Assembly (NCBI RefSeq): GCF_030915385.1
Contig: NZ_CP133268.1
Coordinates: 2,223,430-2,287,429, forward strand
DNA from: Neobacillus sp. PS3-12
GTDB taxonomy: Bacteria > Bacillota > Bacilli > Bacillales > Cytobacillaceae
Direction: 5' to 3'
DNA length: 64,000 bases
Below the pieces are notes generated by a model. The model searched no databases and was not told the origin of the DNA. It was given only the letters and a program-made list of their open reading frames with translations. Positions 36,299 through 45,335 of this stretch are shown one piece after another. Numbering within the stretch: position 1 is the first letter of the stretch; each line of letters opens with the position of its first letter. The position numbers and the translations under genes are program-made.

Positions 36299-36479
36299 CT
36301 TTCATAAAATAAAAATCTCATTACTTATGGTACGGTTCACCCCGATTAATCCCAAATAACTTTAAATGAATTACCAATAAATTTCTTGAACTCTTCTTCA
36401 GCAATATGGCCCTATTGCTAAAAGACATGCATCAATATAAACGCATGTCAAATCCGATTAAAATCATTTTAAGCAGCTT

Positions 36480-36737
36480 TCAAAAATATTTGCTATAAAA
36501 ATCGTGCCTCAACTTTCCACTTAGCTGCGCATATATTTTTGTGGTCTCACTCTTCTCATGACCAAGCAAACTCTGGATAACTTCAAGAGGTGTCCCGTTA
36601 TTAATCATGTGGGTTGCATAACTATGTCGTAATTGATGAGGATGGATCCTCTTCTTAATTCCTGCACGACTTGAAATTCGCTTAATGATATATCTTTTAA
36701 GATCGATACTCATTTTCTTCCGATTAAGTGTGTACAC
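36480..36737 (-). pseudogene. C-terminal relic of a tyrosine recombinase
   Basis: About 85 codons carrying HQLRHSYATHMINNGTP (box II HxxR), LLGHEKSETTKIYAQ (the second His and the nucleophile Tyr), but not the N-terminal Arg box or core-binding domain. The visible part matches the XerC/phage-integrase catalytic end. Its upstream edge runs into a fragment of repeat family B at 36791-36810, so the 5' part was lost at the repeat. Confidence 0.8.
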
Positions 36738-36790
36738 CTGCCGAAGTCAACAATGAACAATAACAGAGCCAAGAAGAAAAAGGGTGTATT

Positions 36791-36810
36791 CGGGTTGTGA
36801 CAGGCACGGG
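36791..36810 (+). repeat. Fragment of repeat family B
   Basis: CGGGTTGTGACAGGCACGGG is identical to the right end of the copy at 32581-32680. It separates the integrase relic from the KinB-like kinase gene. Confidence 0.75.
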
Positions 36811-36835
36811 ATATTTGCATGTTGATTGGCTTCCT

Positions 36836-38185
36836 TTACTTTGATTTCATGGGTAAGTATACCTGAGAATCTAGAAATTCAATACTACCTTCAACAAGCC
36901 GGCTGTTGGGAATACGTTTTTGTGTTAAATTTGCAATAGGGAAGTGAATCAGGAATGTCGATCCTTTACCAATCATACTTTTAATTTTTATTTTTCCATA
37001 CATAGCCTTAATAATATTAAAAGCAACCATCATTCCCAGACCCGTCCCTTTTGAACCTTTTGTCGTAAAATAAGGCTCACCGAGTTTTTGAATTTGTTCA
37101 TTCGTCATACCTACTCCAGTATCTGCAATAACGATTTGAACTGAATCGTTTTTGTCAATGGTGTTGATCAATAATATTCCTCCTTGTGGCATGGCTTCAA
37201 TACAGTTCTTCATAATGTTCAAGAAACTTTGATGAAATTCTGATTTATCACCCAAAATTTTTGCAGTACTGTTAAGATTTTTTTCAATGACTACAGAATT
37301 CATATTTGATAGCGGTTCCAAGATAGAAATTAATTGATTTATTTCAAGATTAACATCAAGAGGTGCTACTTTTTTAACAGATGGTTTTGAGTATGAAAGA
37401 TATTCATTGATAATCTTCTCTGCACGATTTAATTCGGAAATGGAAATTTGAATAAACTCCTTTCGCTTTTCCTCTTCAAAGTCGCTATAATTCATTAATT
37501 GTAAAAATCCTCTGATGGAGGTCAAAGGATTACGCACCTCATGGGATATGGACGCAGCCATGGTCGAAATAGCTTGGACTTTTTCTGATAAAATTATCTT
37601 TTCTCTTAAAATAAGGTTTTTTCTCAACGACTCAATTACATATGTACAAATTAATGTTCCAATAGTCGGAATGACGATAAGACTTAACCACAATTCGGGA
37701 GAAGTTACAGATTCCTCATTAATCATCATTATTAATATCCATAAGATAGAATTCAAGATTGATAATAGCGTACAGCAAGCAACTTTTTTCCTCGTTGTTT
37801 GATTTAAAAACCACTTATGTAAACCGATATAAATGAAGGTTTGAATTCCAAAAACAATGAAGGTAACCAATAAACCGTAATTAATTCCGAAAAAAGCCCT
37901 CAATACCATTGTAATGGAAAATAAGAAAACACCTATACCCATGCCACTATACAAGCTTCCAATAATCAAAGGAATCGACCTTAAATCAAACCTTGCATAC
38001 TCACCTATTTTGATAGATAAACTTAAACTAATAATAAGGGCAATTGTGCAAAGTAATAAAATGGTCCATTTTGGAATACCTAGACTCCTGCGTCTTTCAT
38101 TAAAGATCTGAAAGAAAAAAATTTGGACCAAAAAGAGAGATAAATTTAATAATAATTGTTTTGTAATTTCCAAATCCTTCACCAC
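36836..38185 (-). CDS. Membrane sensor histidine kinase, KinB/5TMR-LYT type
   Basis: 449 residues. Six hydrophobic helices in residues 5-190 form a 5TMR-LYT-like sensor with no large outer domain, as in sporulation kinase KinB. The kinase core has the phospho-acceptor His in AASISHEVRNPLTSIRGFLQLM near residue 217, the N box NIMKNCIEAMPQGG, IADTGVGM and GEPYFTTKGSKGTGLGMMVAF. No response regulator gene is adjacent, which is the rule for phosphorelay kinases. It may feed Spo0F, but this is inferred from architecture only. A CodY paralogue lies directly upstream on the same strand, about 200 nt away. Confidence 0.85.
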   Translation of the reverse strand: MVKDLEITKQLLLNLSLFLVQIFFFQIFNERRRSLGIPKWTILLLCTIALIISLSLSIKIGEYARFDLRSIPLIIGSLYSGMGIGVFLFSITMVLRAFFGINYGLLVTFIVFGIQTFIYIGLHKWFLNQTTRKKVACCTLLSILNSILWILIMMINEESVTSPELWLSLIVIPTIGTLICTYVIESLRKNLILREKIILSEKVQAISTMAASISHEVRNPLTSIRGFLQLMNYSDFEEEKRKEFIQISISELNRAEKIINEYLSYSKPSVKKVAPLDVNLEINQLISILEPLSNMNSVVIEKNLNSTAKILGDKSEFHQSFLNIMKNCIEAMPQGGILLINTIDKNDSVQIVIADTGVGMTNEQIQKLGEPYFTTKGSKGTGLGMMVAFNIIKAMYGKIKIKSMIGKGSTFLIHFPIANLTQKRIPNSRLVEGSIEFLDSQVYLPMKSK

Positions 38186-38386
38186 CTGTTAATTATGGTT
38201 TTATAATGCTCTTTGATCCATTTTAATTATTAAAAACATTAAGCTACGCTTAATGCTCTGGAAAAAAGATAAAATTATTTTGTAGATAAATTGAGTCTTG
38301 ATACTGATAGGATTGCCCATCTTTAAACAGAATAAAGATTGATCGAAATGTGATTACAGTTCAGGAAACATTTTTTCTATTATTTT

Positions 38387-39176
38387 CTAGGCTAAAAGAT
38401 TATTGCTAGATTTTAATTTTTCAAGTTTAAATAAAAATTTATCATTTAACACTTTAATATGGGTTCCCTTCTTGCCTAAGGAATGTGATTCAACAACATT
38501 TGCACTCTCTAATTTACGTAGGGCATTGACAATGACTGAACGGTTAATTCCAGCTCGATCTGCAACTTTTGAAGCAACCAATAGACCTTCTTTTCCATTA
38601 AGTTCTTCAAAGATATGTGTAATGGCTTCCATTTCACTATATGATAATTTACTAATTACCATTTGTACGATAGCTTTGCTTCGTGCTTCCTCTGCCGTCT
38701 CTTCAGATTTTTCACGAAGGATCTCCATCCCAATGACTGCAGAACCGTATTCTGCGAGAATAAGGTCTTCATCATAAAACGGCTTTTTAAATCTTGTAAT
38801 AATTAATGTTCCTAAATGTTCTCCCCCACCAAGGAATAATGGTAGTTAATTCCTTTTTGGATAAATCCATATTTTCTATTGAGAATACAGAAGATTCATT
38901 GATTAAATCGAGGTTTAGATAAGTTTCTTTCATATTTAATATCTTTTTTGTATATTCTTCAGGAAATTGATGATCCTCAAGCGCTTGTTTTATTTGCTCA
39001 TTTTCAATTTGATTGTTAACAGAAAATCCTAACAACTTACCTCGGAGACTAATAATAAATATATTTGCTTCCATTACATCACTTAATGTCTTAGACATAT
39101 TCTTAAAATTAACCGACTTACCCACAATATCTTGTAAGAGAGCATTAATCTTTCTAGTTTTAGATAATAAATTCAT
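38387..39176 (-). pseudogene. CodY-family paralogue, frameshifted
   Basis: The first frame encodes MNLLSKTRKINALLQDIVGK to KKELTTIIP, the GAF ligand domain of CodY; the second encodes [11 protein letters not shown], then the winged helix [20 protein letters not shown] and [21 protein letters not shown]-run/GGTGGGGG junction near 38831 is off by one base. Joined, the length is about 260, as for CodY. The gene is not in the usual codY operon, and the ligand pocket differs from B. subtilis CodY by alignment: Arg61 to Gln, Met62 to Ile, Met65 to Ala, Pro99 to Ser, with Phe71 kept. It is probably a second CodY with altered effector sensing. Confidence 0.88.
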
Positions 39177-39432
39177 TTATTTTTCCTCCTCGTATAAGGT
39201 AATTCGTTTTTGCACATCAACATTTTACATAAATTGTAATTTTCTCAAGGGTTTTGAACTCCTATAATTAACATCCATTTTAAGACAACTAGTAAAAAAG
39301 GTTAATGAAAAAAATCACATTCACTTAAATATTTTTCAATATTCAAAATATGTATAACTTTTCTGTTTCAATATTTCACTTTTACAATTGTCCAATTTAC
39401 TTTCAATTTAAAAATTTTTATTTTTAGAATAA

Positions 39433-39448
39433 TGTGAATATTATCACC
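39433..39448. promoter_or_regulatory. Fnr/Crp-type site upstream of the TDT gene (candidate)
   Basis: TGTGAATATTATCACC has the TGTGA-N6-TCAC symmetry of Fnr-family sites in Bacillus, with the last base differing. It is about 45 nt before the TDT start codon, where an activator or repressor could act. Confidence 0.35.
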
Positions 39449-39493
39449 TCCCTGTTAATGGAAATGTTTTAAAATTATTTTGGAGGCGATCAT

Positions 39494-40528
39494 ATGGTTT
39501 ATTTTATAAAGCAAACAGCAGTTCATCTTTTTCCTGGATATTTTGCACTAGTCATGGCTACGGGAGCATTATCAACAGGAACATTTTTACTTGGTATGAT
39601 GTTCATTTCAAAGATATTATTGTTTATTAATGTGATTGCTTATCTTTCTTTATGGTTTTTTACTCTTGTCCGTCTTTTTTTCTTTTTCCCTAATATATTG
39701 GCGGATTTAACAAGTCATACACTCGGACCTGGATTTTTTACATTAGTTGCAGGAACCTGTGTATTTGGTAGTCAATTAATTATTGTTTCAAACAACTATT
39801 CTGTATCAATTTATTTATGGGCACTTGCAATCTTTTTATGGGTAATAATTATGTATACTTTTTTTGCAGCAGTTACAGTAAGGAAGAATAAGCCTACAAT
39901 GTCTGAAGGGATTAATGGAGCTTGGCTGATTGCAGCTGTTGCGACACAATCTATTTCGATACTTGGCACACTTATTTCATCAAAAGTAGATGCTGGACAG
40001 GGAGTCATCTTGTTTTTTTCTTTATGTATGTACTTTTTAGGTTGCATGTTATATTTAAACATCATTACTCTTATATTTTATAGATTCACTTTTCTAAGGT
40101 TAAAATACTCTGCTCTTACCCCCCCTTATTGGATAAATATGGGGGCAGTTGCCATCACTACGCTTGCAGGATCAACATTAATACTACATTCAAAGTCATT
40201 GTCTATTCTTGCTGAAATTACTCCATTCTTAAAAGGTTTTACTTTATTTTTCTGGGTAACGGGTACATGGTGGATTCCATTGTTATTTATTCTCATGATA
40301 TGGCGACATCTCTATCATCGTTATCCACTTTCGTATGACCCGCAATTTTGGGGAATGGCATTTCCACTAGCCATGTATTCCACAAGTACATACCAATTGT
40401 CTCAGGCACTGGAAACCCCCTTTTTAGTAATAATCCCTAAAATTATGGTATATATTGCTATGGCTGCTTGGATATCCGTATTTATTGGGCTTATGCGTCA
40501 TCTATATGCCAATTTTTCTAAATCATAA
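39494..40528 (+). CDS. TDT-family (TehA/SLAC1) transporter
   Basis: 344 residues with about ten membrane helices. The start FPGYFALVMATGALSTGTFLLG and the later LGPGFFTLVAGTCVFGSQL, FFWVTGTWWIPLLFILMIWRH and WGMAFPLAMYSTST are the characteristic TehA/SLAC1 segments lining the pore. The family moves anions such as malate, sulfite or tellurite-linked substrates. TTGGAGGCGATCAT gives a strong ribosome-binding site. It is divergent from the CodY paralogue, so that regulator may control it. Confidence 0.85.
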   Translation: MVYFIKQTAVHLFPGYFALVMATGALSTGTFLLGMMFISKILLFINVIAYLSLWFFTLVRLFFFFPNILADLTSHTLGPGFFTLVAGTCVFGSQLIIVSNNYSVSIYLWALAIFLWVIIMYTFFAAVTVRKNKPTMSEGINGAWLIAAVATQSISILGTLISSKVDAGQGVILFFSLCMYFLGCMLYLNIITLIFYRFTFLRLKYSALTPPYWINMGAVAITTLAGSTLILHSKSLSILAEITPFLKGFTLFFWVTGTWWIPLLFILMIWRHLYHRYPLSYDPQFWGMAFPLAMYSTSTYQLSQALETPFLVIIPKIMVYIAMAAWISVFIGLMRHLYANFSKS

Positions 40529-40883
40529 AAAGCACCAACTACATTTAGTAATGCCCCCCTAATTAATCGCAGCTATGATTCTGTGCGCTGGGTTAGTTTT
40601 CCGTTTTTACAATCAAACGATAAATGTTCGTTTTTATAACACGGCCATTAAATTTCTCTTTCCAATAGTCTTTGGTCACTATCTTCGATCGCAACAGCTG
40701 TATTGGGTTGTGCGCTGATGAATTTCCAATCTCCCGTATATATACAAATATGAACATCTCTTTTATAGATATTGAAGAATACAAGGATTTCTGGCTTAGG
40801 TGTGTTTCCTATCAGGTGCTTATGTAATTTTGAGAATATGCGAGTATTTAGAAGAAATTTGCTTTTTTGAGGGAGGAAAGTAA

Positions 40884-41522
40884 ATGACGGAATTAAAAAG
40901 TTCCCAAGAAGAGGGACAGTTAACTTTATTTCATGCTACATCAAGTCAGGTATTGACTTGCATTATGGCTCAAGGTAAATTGGTTCCTTCTGTGGAAACT
41001 GGCATCACCAGCAACGGATTAGGGTTACAGAATTCTGGGATTCAAAAGGGAATATATTTAGCAGGAAGTGCAAGTCGTGCAGAGATTTATTATTACGGGG
41101 CAGTTGATGCTACAATGTTCGACCCCAGCATACCAAATGTAGGAGTCTTATTAAAACTTAAAGTCGATACAAAAAATTTGGTTGCAGATTATGATGATTG
41201 GGAAGGAATAAATATTGAAGGACTCCCATCTTGGCAAAAAAGCTTGGAAGATATTGAACAAGTTGTACATAGCGGTTCAATTTCAACCAATAATATTTCA
41301 TCCGTTAAATTCGCGAGTATTAGGAAATCAGGAGAAACTTTACAGTATGCTAATTTGAAGGTATCACAACAACAAAAACTATTTAGTGAAACCTTAACCT
41401 TCGGGAAGGAAATGTCATTAGAAGAAGCAAATGAGGCAATCATTAAATTAAATATTAAGGTTCAAAATATTGGTCTTAAAACAGCCGTAGAAAATTTAGA
41501 AATGGATAAAGTAGACTTTTAA
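40884..41522 (+). CDS. ADP-ribosyltransferase-fold protein (candidate)
   Basis: 212 residues behind GAGGGAGGAAAG. Residues about 13-100 show the pattern of small ART/PARP-like proteins: LTLFHATSSQVLTCIMAQGKLVPS (His on strand 1), IQKGIYLAGSASRAEIYYYGA (GIYL and the Tyr motif) and VLLKLKVDTKNLVADYDDWEG. Further on SGSISTNNISSVKF resembles the turn found after the last strand of this fold. The C-terminal 50 residues are helical and unlike the rest. No immunity gene, signal peptide or phage gene is adjacent. It could be a toxin, a phage-defence effector or an RNA 2'-phosphotransferase relative. The fold is inferred by pattern only. Confidence 0.5.
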   Translation: MTELKSSQEEGQLTLFHATSSQVLTCIMAQGKLVPSVETGITSNGLGLQNSGIQKGIYLAGSASRAEIYYYGAVDATMFDPSIPNVGVLLKLKVDTKNLVADYDDWEGINIEGLPSWQKSLEDIEQVVHSGSISTNNISSVKFASIRKSGETLQYANLKVSQQQKLFSETLTFGKEMSLEEANEAIIKLNIKVQNIGLKTAVENLEMDKVDF

Positions 41523-41528
41523 CTAAAA

Positions 41529-41872
41529 TTTTTTTTATAGTTTGTCCTTTTGTGGTGCCTAGACTTAGTAAGATACGAAAATGATTCAAAAAGTGATGGC
41601 TGCTCATTTTACTTTGATTCAAATGAGGTTGATTTATTCATTTCTTGCCTAACTGTATTCAAAAATAAATTATTAAATCCTAAAGAAAAAAGAAGATTGA
41701 AGAAAAGGACAGGAAACATGTAAAGTTCCTGCCTCCTCCATCAAATCTATTGAACTAGTATCTAAAAGAGATAGGATAAAATCTGATTCTGTGCTGTGTT
41801 GTTCTGTCCTCTCCAAATAAACAAAACTATTGATTTGTCTTTTTGCGGTACCTGACGCTGGTATCTTCTTCG
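41529..41872 (+). repeat. Two copies of repeat family A around a gene-poor gap
   Basis: The first (41529-41565, TTTGTCCTTTTGTGGTGCC) is partial; the second (41803-41872) is nearly full length with CTCTCCAAATAAACAAAAC, TTTGTCTTTTTGCGGTACC and TGACGCTGGTATC. The second overlaps the 3' end of the hot-dog protein gene on the opposite strand, so the last dozen or so codons of that gene are repeat-derived. Between the copies no gene is supported. Confidence 0.65.
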
Positions 41873-42225
41873 CATATTTTCCCACGGAGGACTAGTTCCT
41901 TTCCCTTTAATCCTTGGACGATCAGGCTTGAGGCACCATTGTTCTGTTTTTTTACTGCAAAGATGTGAAGTGTATCATTTCGGAAAACTGGTTTTAAAAA
42001 TTGCATTTCATATGTGGAGATCATAATCCCTTTTTCCGTAATAACGGAGGCTATATCGAGGGCCAGGCCCATGGTTAACATTCCGTGGGCAATAGGTGTA
42101 GGGAACCCAGCACTCTCTGCTTCCTTTTGATTGAGATGAATCGGATTGAAATCCCCAGATAGGAGGGCATACTCGTTAATTTTTTCCTCCGTTATTGTGA
42201 ACGTGCAGTTATATCGGACACACAT
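41827..42225 (-). CDS. MaoC-like (R)-enoyl hydratase domain protein
   Basis: About 132 residues. The hydratase-2 motif YALLSGDFNPIHLNQKEAESAGFPTPIAHGMLTMGLAL holds the catalytic Asp and His; the rest is a single hot-dog domain. It would hydrate trans-2-enoyl-CoA to (R)-3-hydroxyacyl-CoA or the reverse. The start ATG at 42225 lies 34 bases inside the upstream hot-dog gene. The last residues (EEDTSVRYRKKTNQ) come from repeat family A, suggesting that the original C-terminus was replaced. Confidence 0.8.
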   Translation of the reverse strand: MCVRYNCTFTITEEKINEYALLSGDFNPIHLNQKEAESAGFPTPIAHGMLTMGLALDIASVITEKGIMISTYEMQFLKPVFRNDTLHIFAVKKQNNGASSLIVQGLKGKELVLRGKICEEDTSVRYRKKTNQ

Positions 42226-42443
42226 CGAAAACACTCGCTTCCTTCCAAGTCATAGCCAACTAGGGTTTGGGTATAAAAGGTATATATTCCTTTACTTATT
42301 TTTTTGTCAAGCGTGACGGTGCAGCGAAAACGATCCCCAACAGACAACGTCTTTAAACAGGTACATGTCTGTTTCCCGAAAATCCTTTCATAACCTTGGA
42401 TCATTTCTTTTGTGATGGTCACGATCACATCTTCTGTTTTCAT
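42192..42443 (-). CDS. Short hot-dog-fold protein, MaoC/FAS1-dehydratase-like
   Basis: 83 residues. The ATG overlaps the thiolase stop (ATGA), with GGGAGACGATAGC in front. The stretch LKTLSVGDRFRCTVTLDKKISKGIYTFYTQTLVGYDLEG is the long-strand part of a dehydratase-type hot-dog domain, but the helix carrying the catalytic Asp/His is missing and the protein is about 50 residues short. It probably pairs with the MaoC-like protein encoded next, which carries the catalytic motif. Two-chain hydratases with one catalytic and one binding partner are known, so this pairing is plausible. Confidence 0.6.
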   Translation of the reverse strand: MKTEDVIVTITKEMIQGYERIFGKQTCTCLKTLSVGDRFRCTVTLDKKISKGIYTFYTQTLVGYDLEGSECFRCVSDITARSQ

Positions 42444-43534
42444 GCTATCGTCTCCCATAGAACAGCCATCCCGATACCTCCACCGATCCCAATCGTTGAA
42501 ATCATATAGTTTACTTGATACCGCTGGACTTCATAAAATAATCTCGTCACTAAAATCGCTCCGGATGCTCCATAAGGATGACCAAAGGCAATGGCACCAC
42601 CCTCCACGTTTAGCTTTTCATATGGAATGGATAATCCCCTTGCACAAGCGACAACCTTTGAAGCAAAGGCTTCGTTTAATTCGATGAGGTCAATGTCAAA
42701 TATTGACAAGGAATTTCTCGACAATAGTTTTGAAACAGCTGGAATCGGACCAATGCCTGGGTAGTTTGGATCCACCCCCGTTACAATACTATCCACAAAC
42801 CTTAGAATGGGTTTATACCCAAGTTCCCTTGCCTTATCCTCCGACATCACAAGGACTGCCGCTGCTCCATCATTGATGCCGCAGCAATTTCCCGATGTTA
42901 CCGTACCATTTTTTTTAAAACAAGGTGATAAACGACGCAGCAGCCGTTCATAATTCATCTTTAGATTGATCCCTTCATCATTTAAAGGAAGATTTGAAAT
43001 AGGCACAATTTCCTCTGAAAAATAGCCCTTTTTGACTGATTCGACAGCACGTTTATAACTAAGCAGGGCAAACTCATCCTGCATGGACCGAGAAATCCTG
43101 TATTTTTTGGCCACATTCTCAGCAGCCACACCCATATCGGGGTCACCAATCCGTTCTGGTGAAAAACGGGACCGCTGGTCAAACGGCGACAGGCTTGAAC
43201 TTTCGACCCCGCCCGCTATATAGATTTCCCCTGCCCCTCCTTGAATGAGGTAGCAGGCAAGGCGGATTGCCTCCAATCCCGAACCGCACTGGCGGTCAAT
43301 TGTTATACCTGGAACGGACACTGGTAGATCACTTTCCAAGGCTGACAACCTGCCCAAATTCCCTCCAGGTCCTACGGCATTTCCTAAAAGAACTTCGTCT
43401 GGTTCCTCGTGGAGATCTTTTGAAAGCTCTTCAATGACAAAAGCTGCCAATTGTTCTGGGAAATACTCCTTCAAAATGCCACCTTTCTTTCCAATTACCG
43501 TCCGTTTGGCTTTAACGATCACTGCCCGGTTCAT
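42440..43534 (-). CDS. Thiolase-family protein (acyl-CoA acetyltransferase-like)
   Basis: 364 residues with the acyl-acceptor Cys in ITIDRQCGSGLEAI near residue 83, the NEAF box (IELNEAFASKVV) and the catalytic His in GGAIAFGHPYGASGA. The final thiolase motif CxGxGxG, whose Cys acts as the acid/base, reads STIGIGGGIGMAVLWE: the Cys is Gly. Such a protein may still acylate but perform Claisen chemistry poorly. The start overlaps the ligase gene by ATGA. With the AMP ligase and the hot-dog pair it forms an operon for an unusual acyl chain. Confidence 0.85.
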   Translation of the reverse strand: MNRAVIVKAKRTVIGKKGGILKEYFPEQLAAFVIEELSKDLHEEPDEVLLGNAVGPGGNLGRLSALESDLPVSVPGITIDRQCGSGLEAIRLACYLIQGGAGEIYIAGGVESSSLSPFDQRSRFSPERIGDPDMGVAAENVAKKYRISRSMQDEFALLSYKRAVESVKKGYFSEEIVPISNLPLNDEGINLKMNYERLLRRLSPCFKKNGTVTSGNCCGINDGAAAVLVMSEDKARELGYKPILRFVDSIVTGVDPNYPGIGPIPAVSKLLSRNSLSIFDIDLIELNEAFASKVVACARGLSIPYEKLNVEGGAIAFGHPYGASGAILVTRLFYEVQRYQVNYMISTIGIGGGIGMAVLWETIA

Positions 43535-44994
43535 ATGAGTACTCCCTGTTCGAACATCCTTCTTATCTCCCGACGAGAAATCTTCCCGCCAGTGGTATAA
43601 GGGAAGTTCTTTACCTTTCGGAAAATTCGGGGAATTTTATAGGCAGATAAAGTTTCAAGACAGTAATGCTTTAAAACAGGGATTGACACATTTCCTATAA
43701 TGCAAGCAACTGCTTTTTCTCCCCAATGCCCGTCTTTAATGCCAAATACAACCACCTCTTCCACCCCGGGACATTTTTTCAAAGCCTCTTCGATTTCCTG
43801 GGGGTAAATATTTGTTCCACCATAGAGGATCATGTCATTTTGCCGTCCTAGTATGTAAAGGTAGCCTTTCTCATCCATTTTGGCTATATCATATACCGTT
43901 GCCCAATCATCTTGTCAGTACCTTTCTCGTTTCTTCTTCATTATCTATATAACCGTCAAAAAGCATTTTACTTTTTACGTATAATATGCCTTCTTCACCG
44001 ATCGGGACAGGTCCATTTTCTCCACGTATACAGATTTCAACATTATGAAAAGGCCGCCCAACAGATGCAGCATATTGCTTTTGCTGACTACTTTTTAAAA
44101 CTGTGACATAACTGAGCTCTGATGTTCCGTAGAACTCATAAAGCTCAGCACTGGGAAAATGCCGTCGCATTTGTTCCTTTGATTGCGGCAGCCACTTAGC
44201 CCCGGTAGAAATAAAGGAAACAGACTTTTCACTCTTACAGCCTTCTTTTAGTAATCCCTGGATCATAGTTGGTACGACATAGGCCGTAGTAATCGGGTAC
44301 TGATCCAGATTATCCATAAACCGGGTCGGGAAAACTTGGAAAGCAAATAAATGGTACCCCCTAAGAACAGCGTACTTAAAGCCCCATATAAAAAGGTCGA
44401 ATTCACAAAGGAACCCGGAATTAATACATGTTCCTTGTCTGTCATCCCAAGATCTACTTGATTGCATCGAAAGCTTTCGATCCAAGAAGTATGAGATCGT
44501 ACGAAGGCTTTTGGTTTGCCTGTCGATCCGGAAGTAAACCCGATATAAAATGTAGCCTCCGTATCATCCTGGATTGTTGGCAATGACAAGCCGGGATGAA
44601 TCCACTTTTCGATTTCATCTGAATAAAGAACCCGTCTAGAGAACCTTTGAAACGTCAATTTCATCTTATCGTCGGCAATAATCAGATCGGGATTTGTTTG
44701 CTCAAGACGTTCTTTTATTTCTTGATCCTTCCATCTAATATCTCCAACAATACTAGCCCAACCGGCTGCACTGGCTCCGGCAAATAATTGTAAGAATAAA
44801 CTTCCATTAGGTAAAAATAAGGCCACACGTTTATGAATAGAAGCCTCTTTAAAAAAGGCAACGGCCGTCCTCTCCACCAATTCTTGCCACTCTATATAGA
44901 AGACTATTTCATTTTCTGTAACGATAGCAGGTTTATATGGATACTTTTTTACAGATATGTTATACGTGCTAGTGATTCTCAACTCATACTTCAA
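43531..44994 (-). pseudogene. Acyl-CoA synthetase (AMP-binding), two frameshifts
   Basis: Three frames together make one ANL-family ligase of about 487 residues. Part 1 (from a TTG near 44994) has the P-loop FTSGSTGKPKAFVRSH; part 2 has STGAKWLPQSKEQMRRHFP and ELYEFYGTSEL (A5 motif); part 3 has KGYLYILGRQNDMILYGGTNIYPQEIE and the catalytic Lys in TTGGKISRREIRR. The first break is a missing C in the CCC run (plus strand 44328-44330); the second is an extra base near 43915, where LTDDWATVYDIAKMDEKG is expected. The start codon is uncertain since AAAGGAG sits almost on the TTG. Substrate unknown. Confidence 0.85.
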
Positions 44995-45335
44995 CTCCTT
45001 TTGTCAATCGGATCGATTTTTGATTTTTATATTCTAATGGCTAGAATCTTCATCAATTCTATAGTTTTATGTTAACTTATTTCTCAAAAAGTTAACACAA
45101 TTATAAAACCTATCCCCGTCTCCTGTAAAGAATCAGGAGGTTCATTCGTATGACTGCATTTTGCCGTAAATGGAACAGGGGAAACTCAGGAATATAACAA
45201 ATCTCGAGGAGTGCCTGAAATTCCATATCACGACCACAAAAATTAATTGACAATTCTAAAATAAAAAACTACTATAAAATCAAAACAACTGGCATGCCAC
45301 ATGCCAGGCTTTTTAAAATGAATTTAGGAGAAATT
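44995..45335. other. Divergent intergenic region with a short protein relic
   Basis: Holds the promoters for the leftward acyl-CoA operon and the rightward GntR gene. At about 45163-45246 a plus-strand frame reads AVNGTGETQEYNKSRGVPEI and stops, without a start; it looks like the tail of a lost gene that I cannot identify. Confidence 0.35.

Noticed and set aside
39237..39251. CodY box (AATTTTCTCAAGGGT) near the codY-like gene
   Set aside because: Four to five mismatches to AATTTTCWGAAAATT.
40593..40784. 63-codon minus-strand frame between the TDT and ART-like genes
   Set aside because: No ribosome-binding site and no recognisable family. It could be a relic, but there is too little to support it.
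41827..42443. The two hot-dog frames as one frameshifted two-domain gene
   Set aside because: The second gene has its own ATG and the first ends in a normal way; no single-base change gives a convincing continuous two-domain protein.
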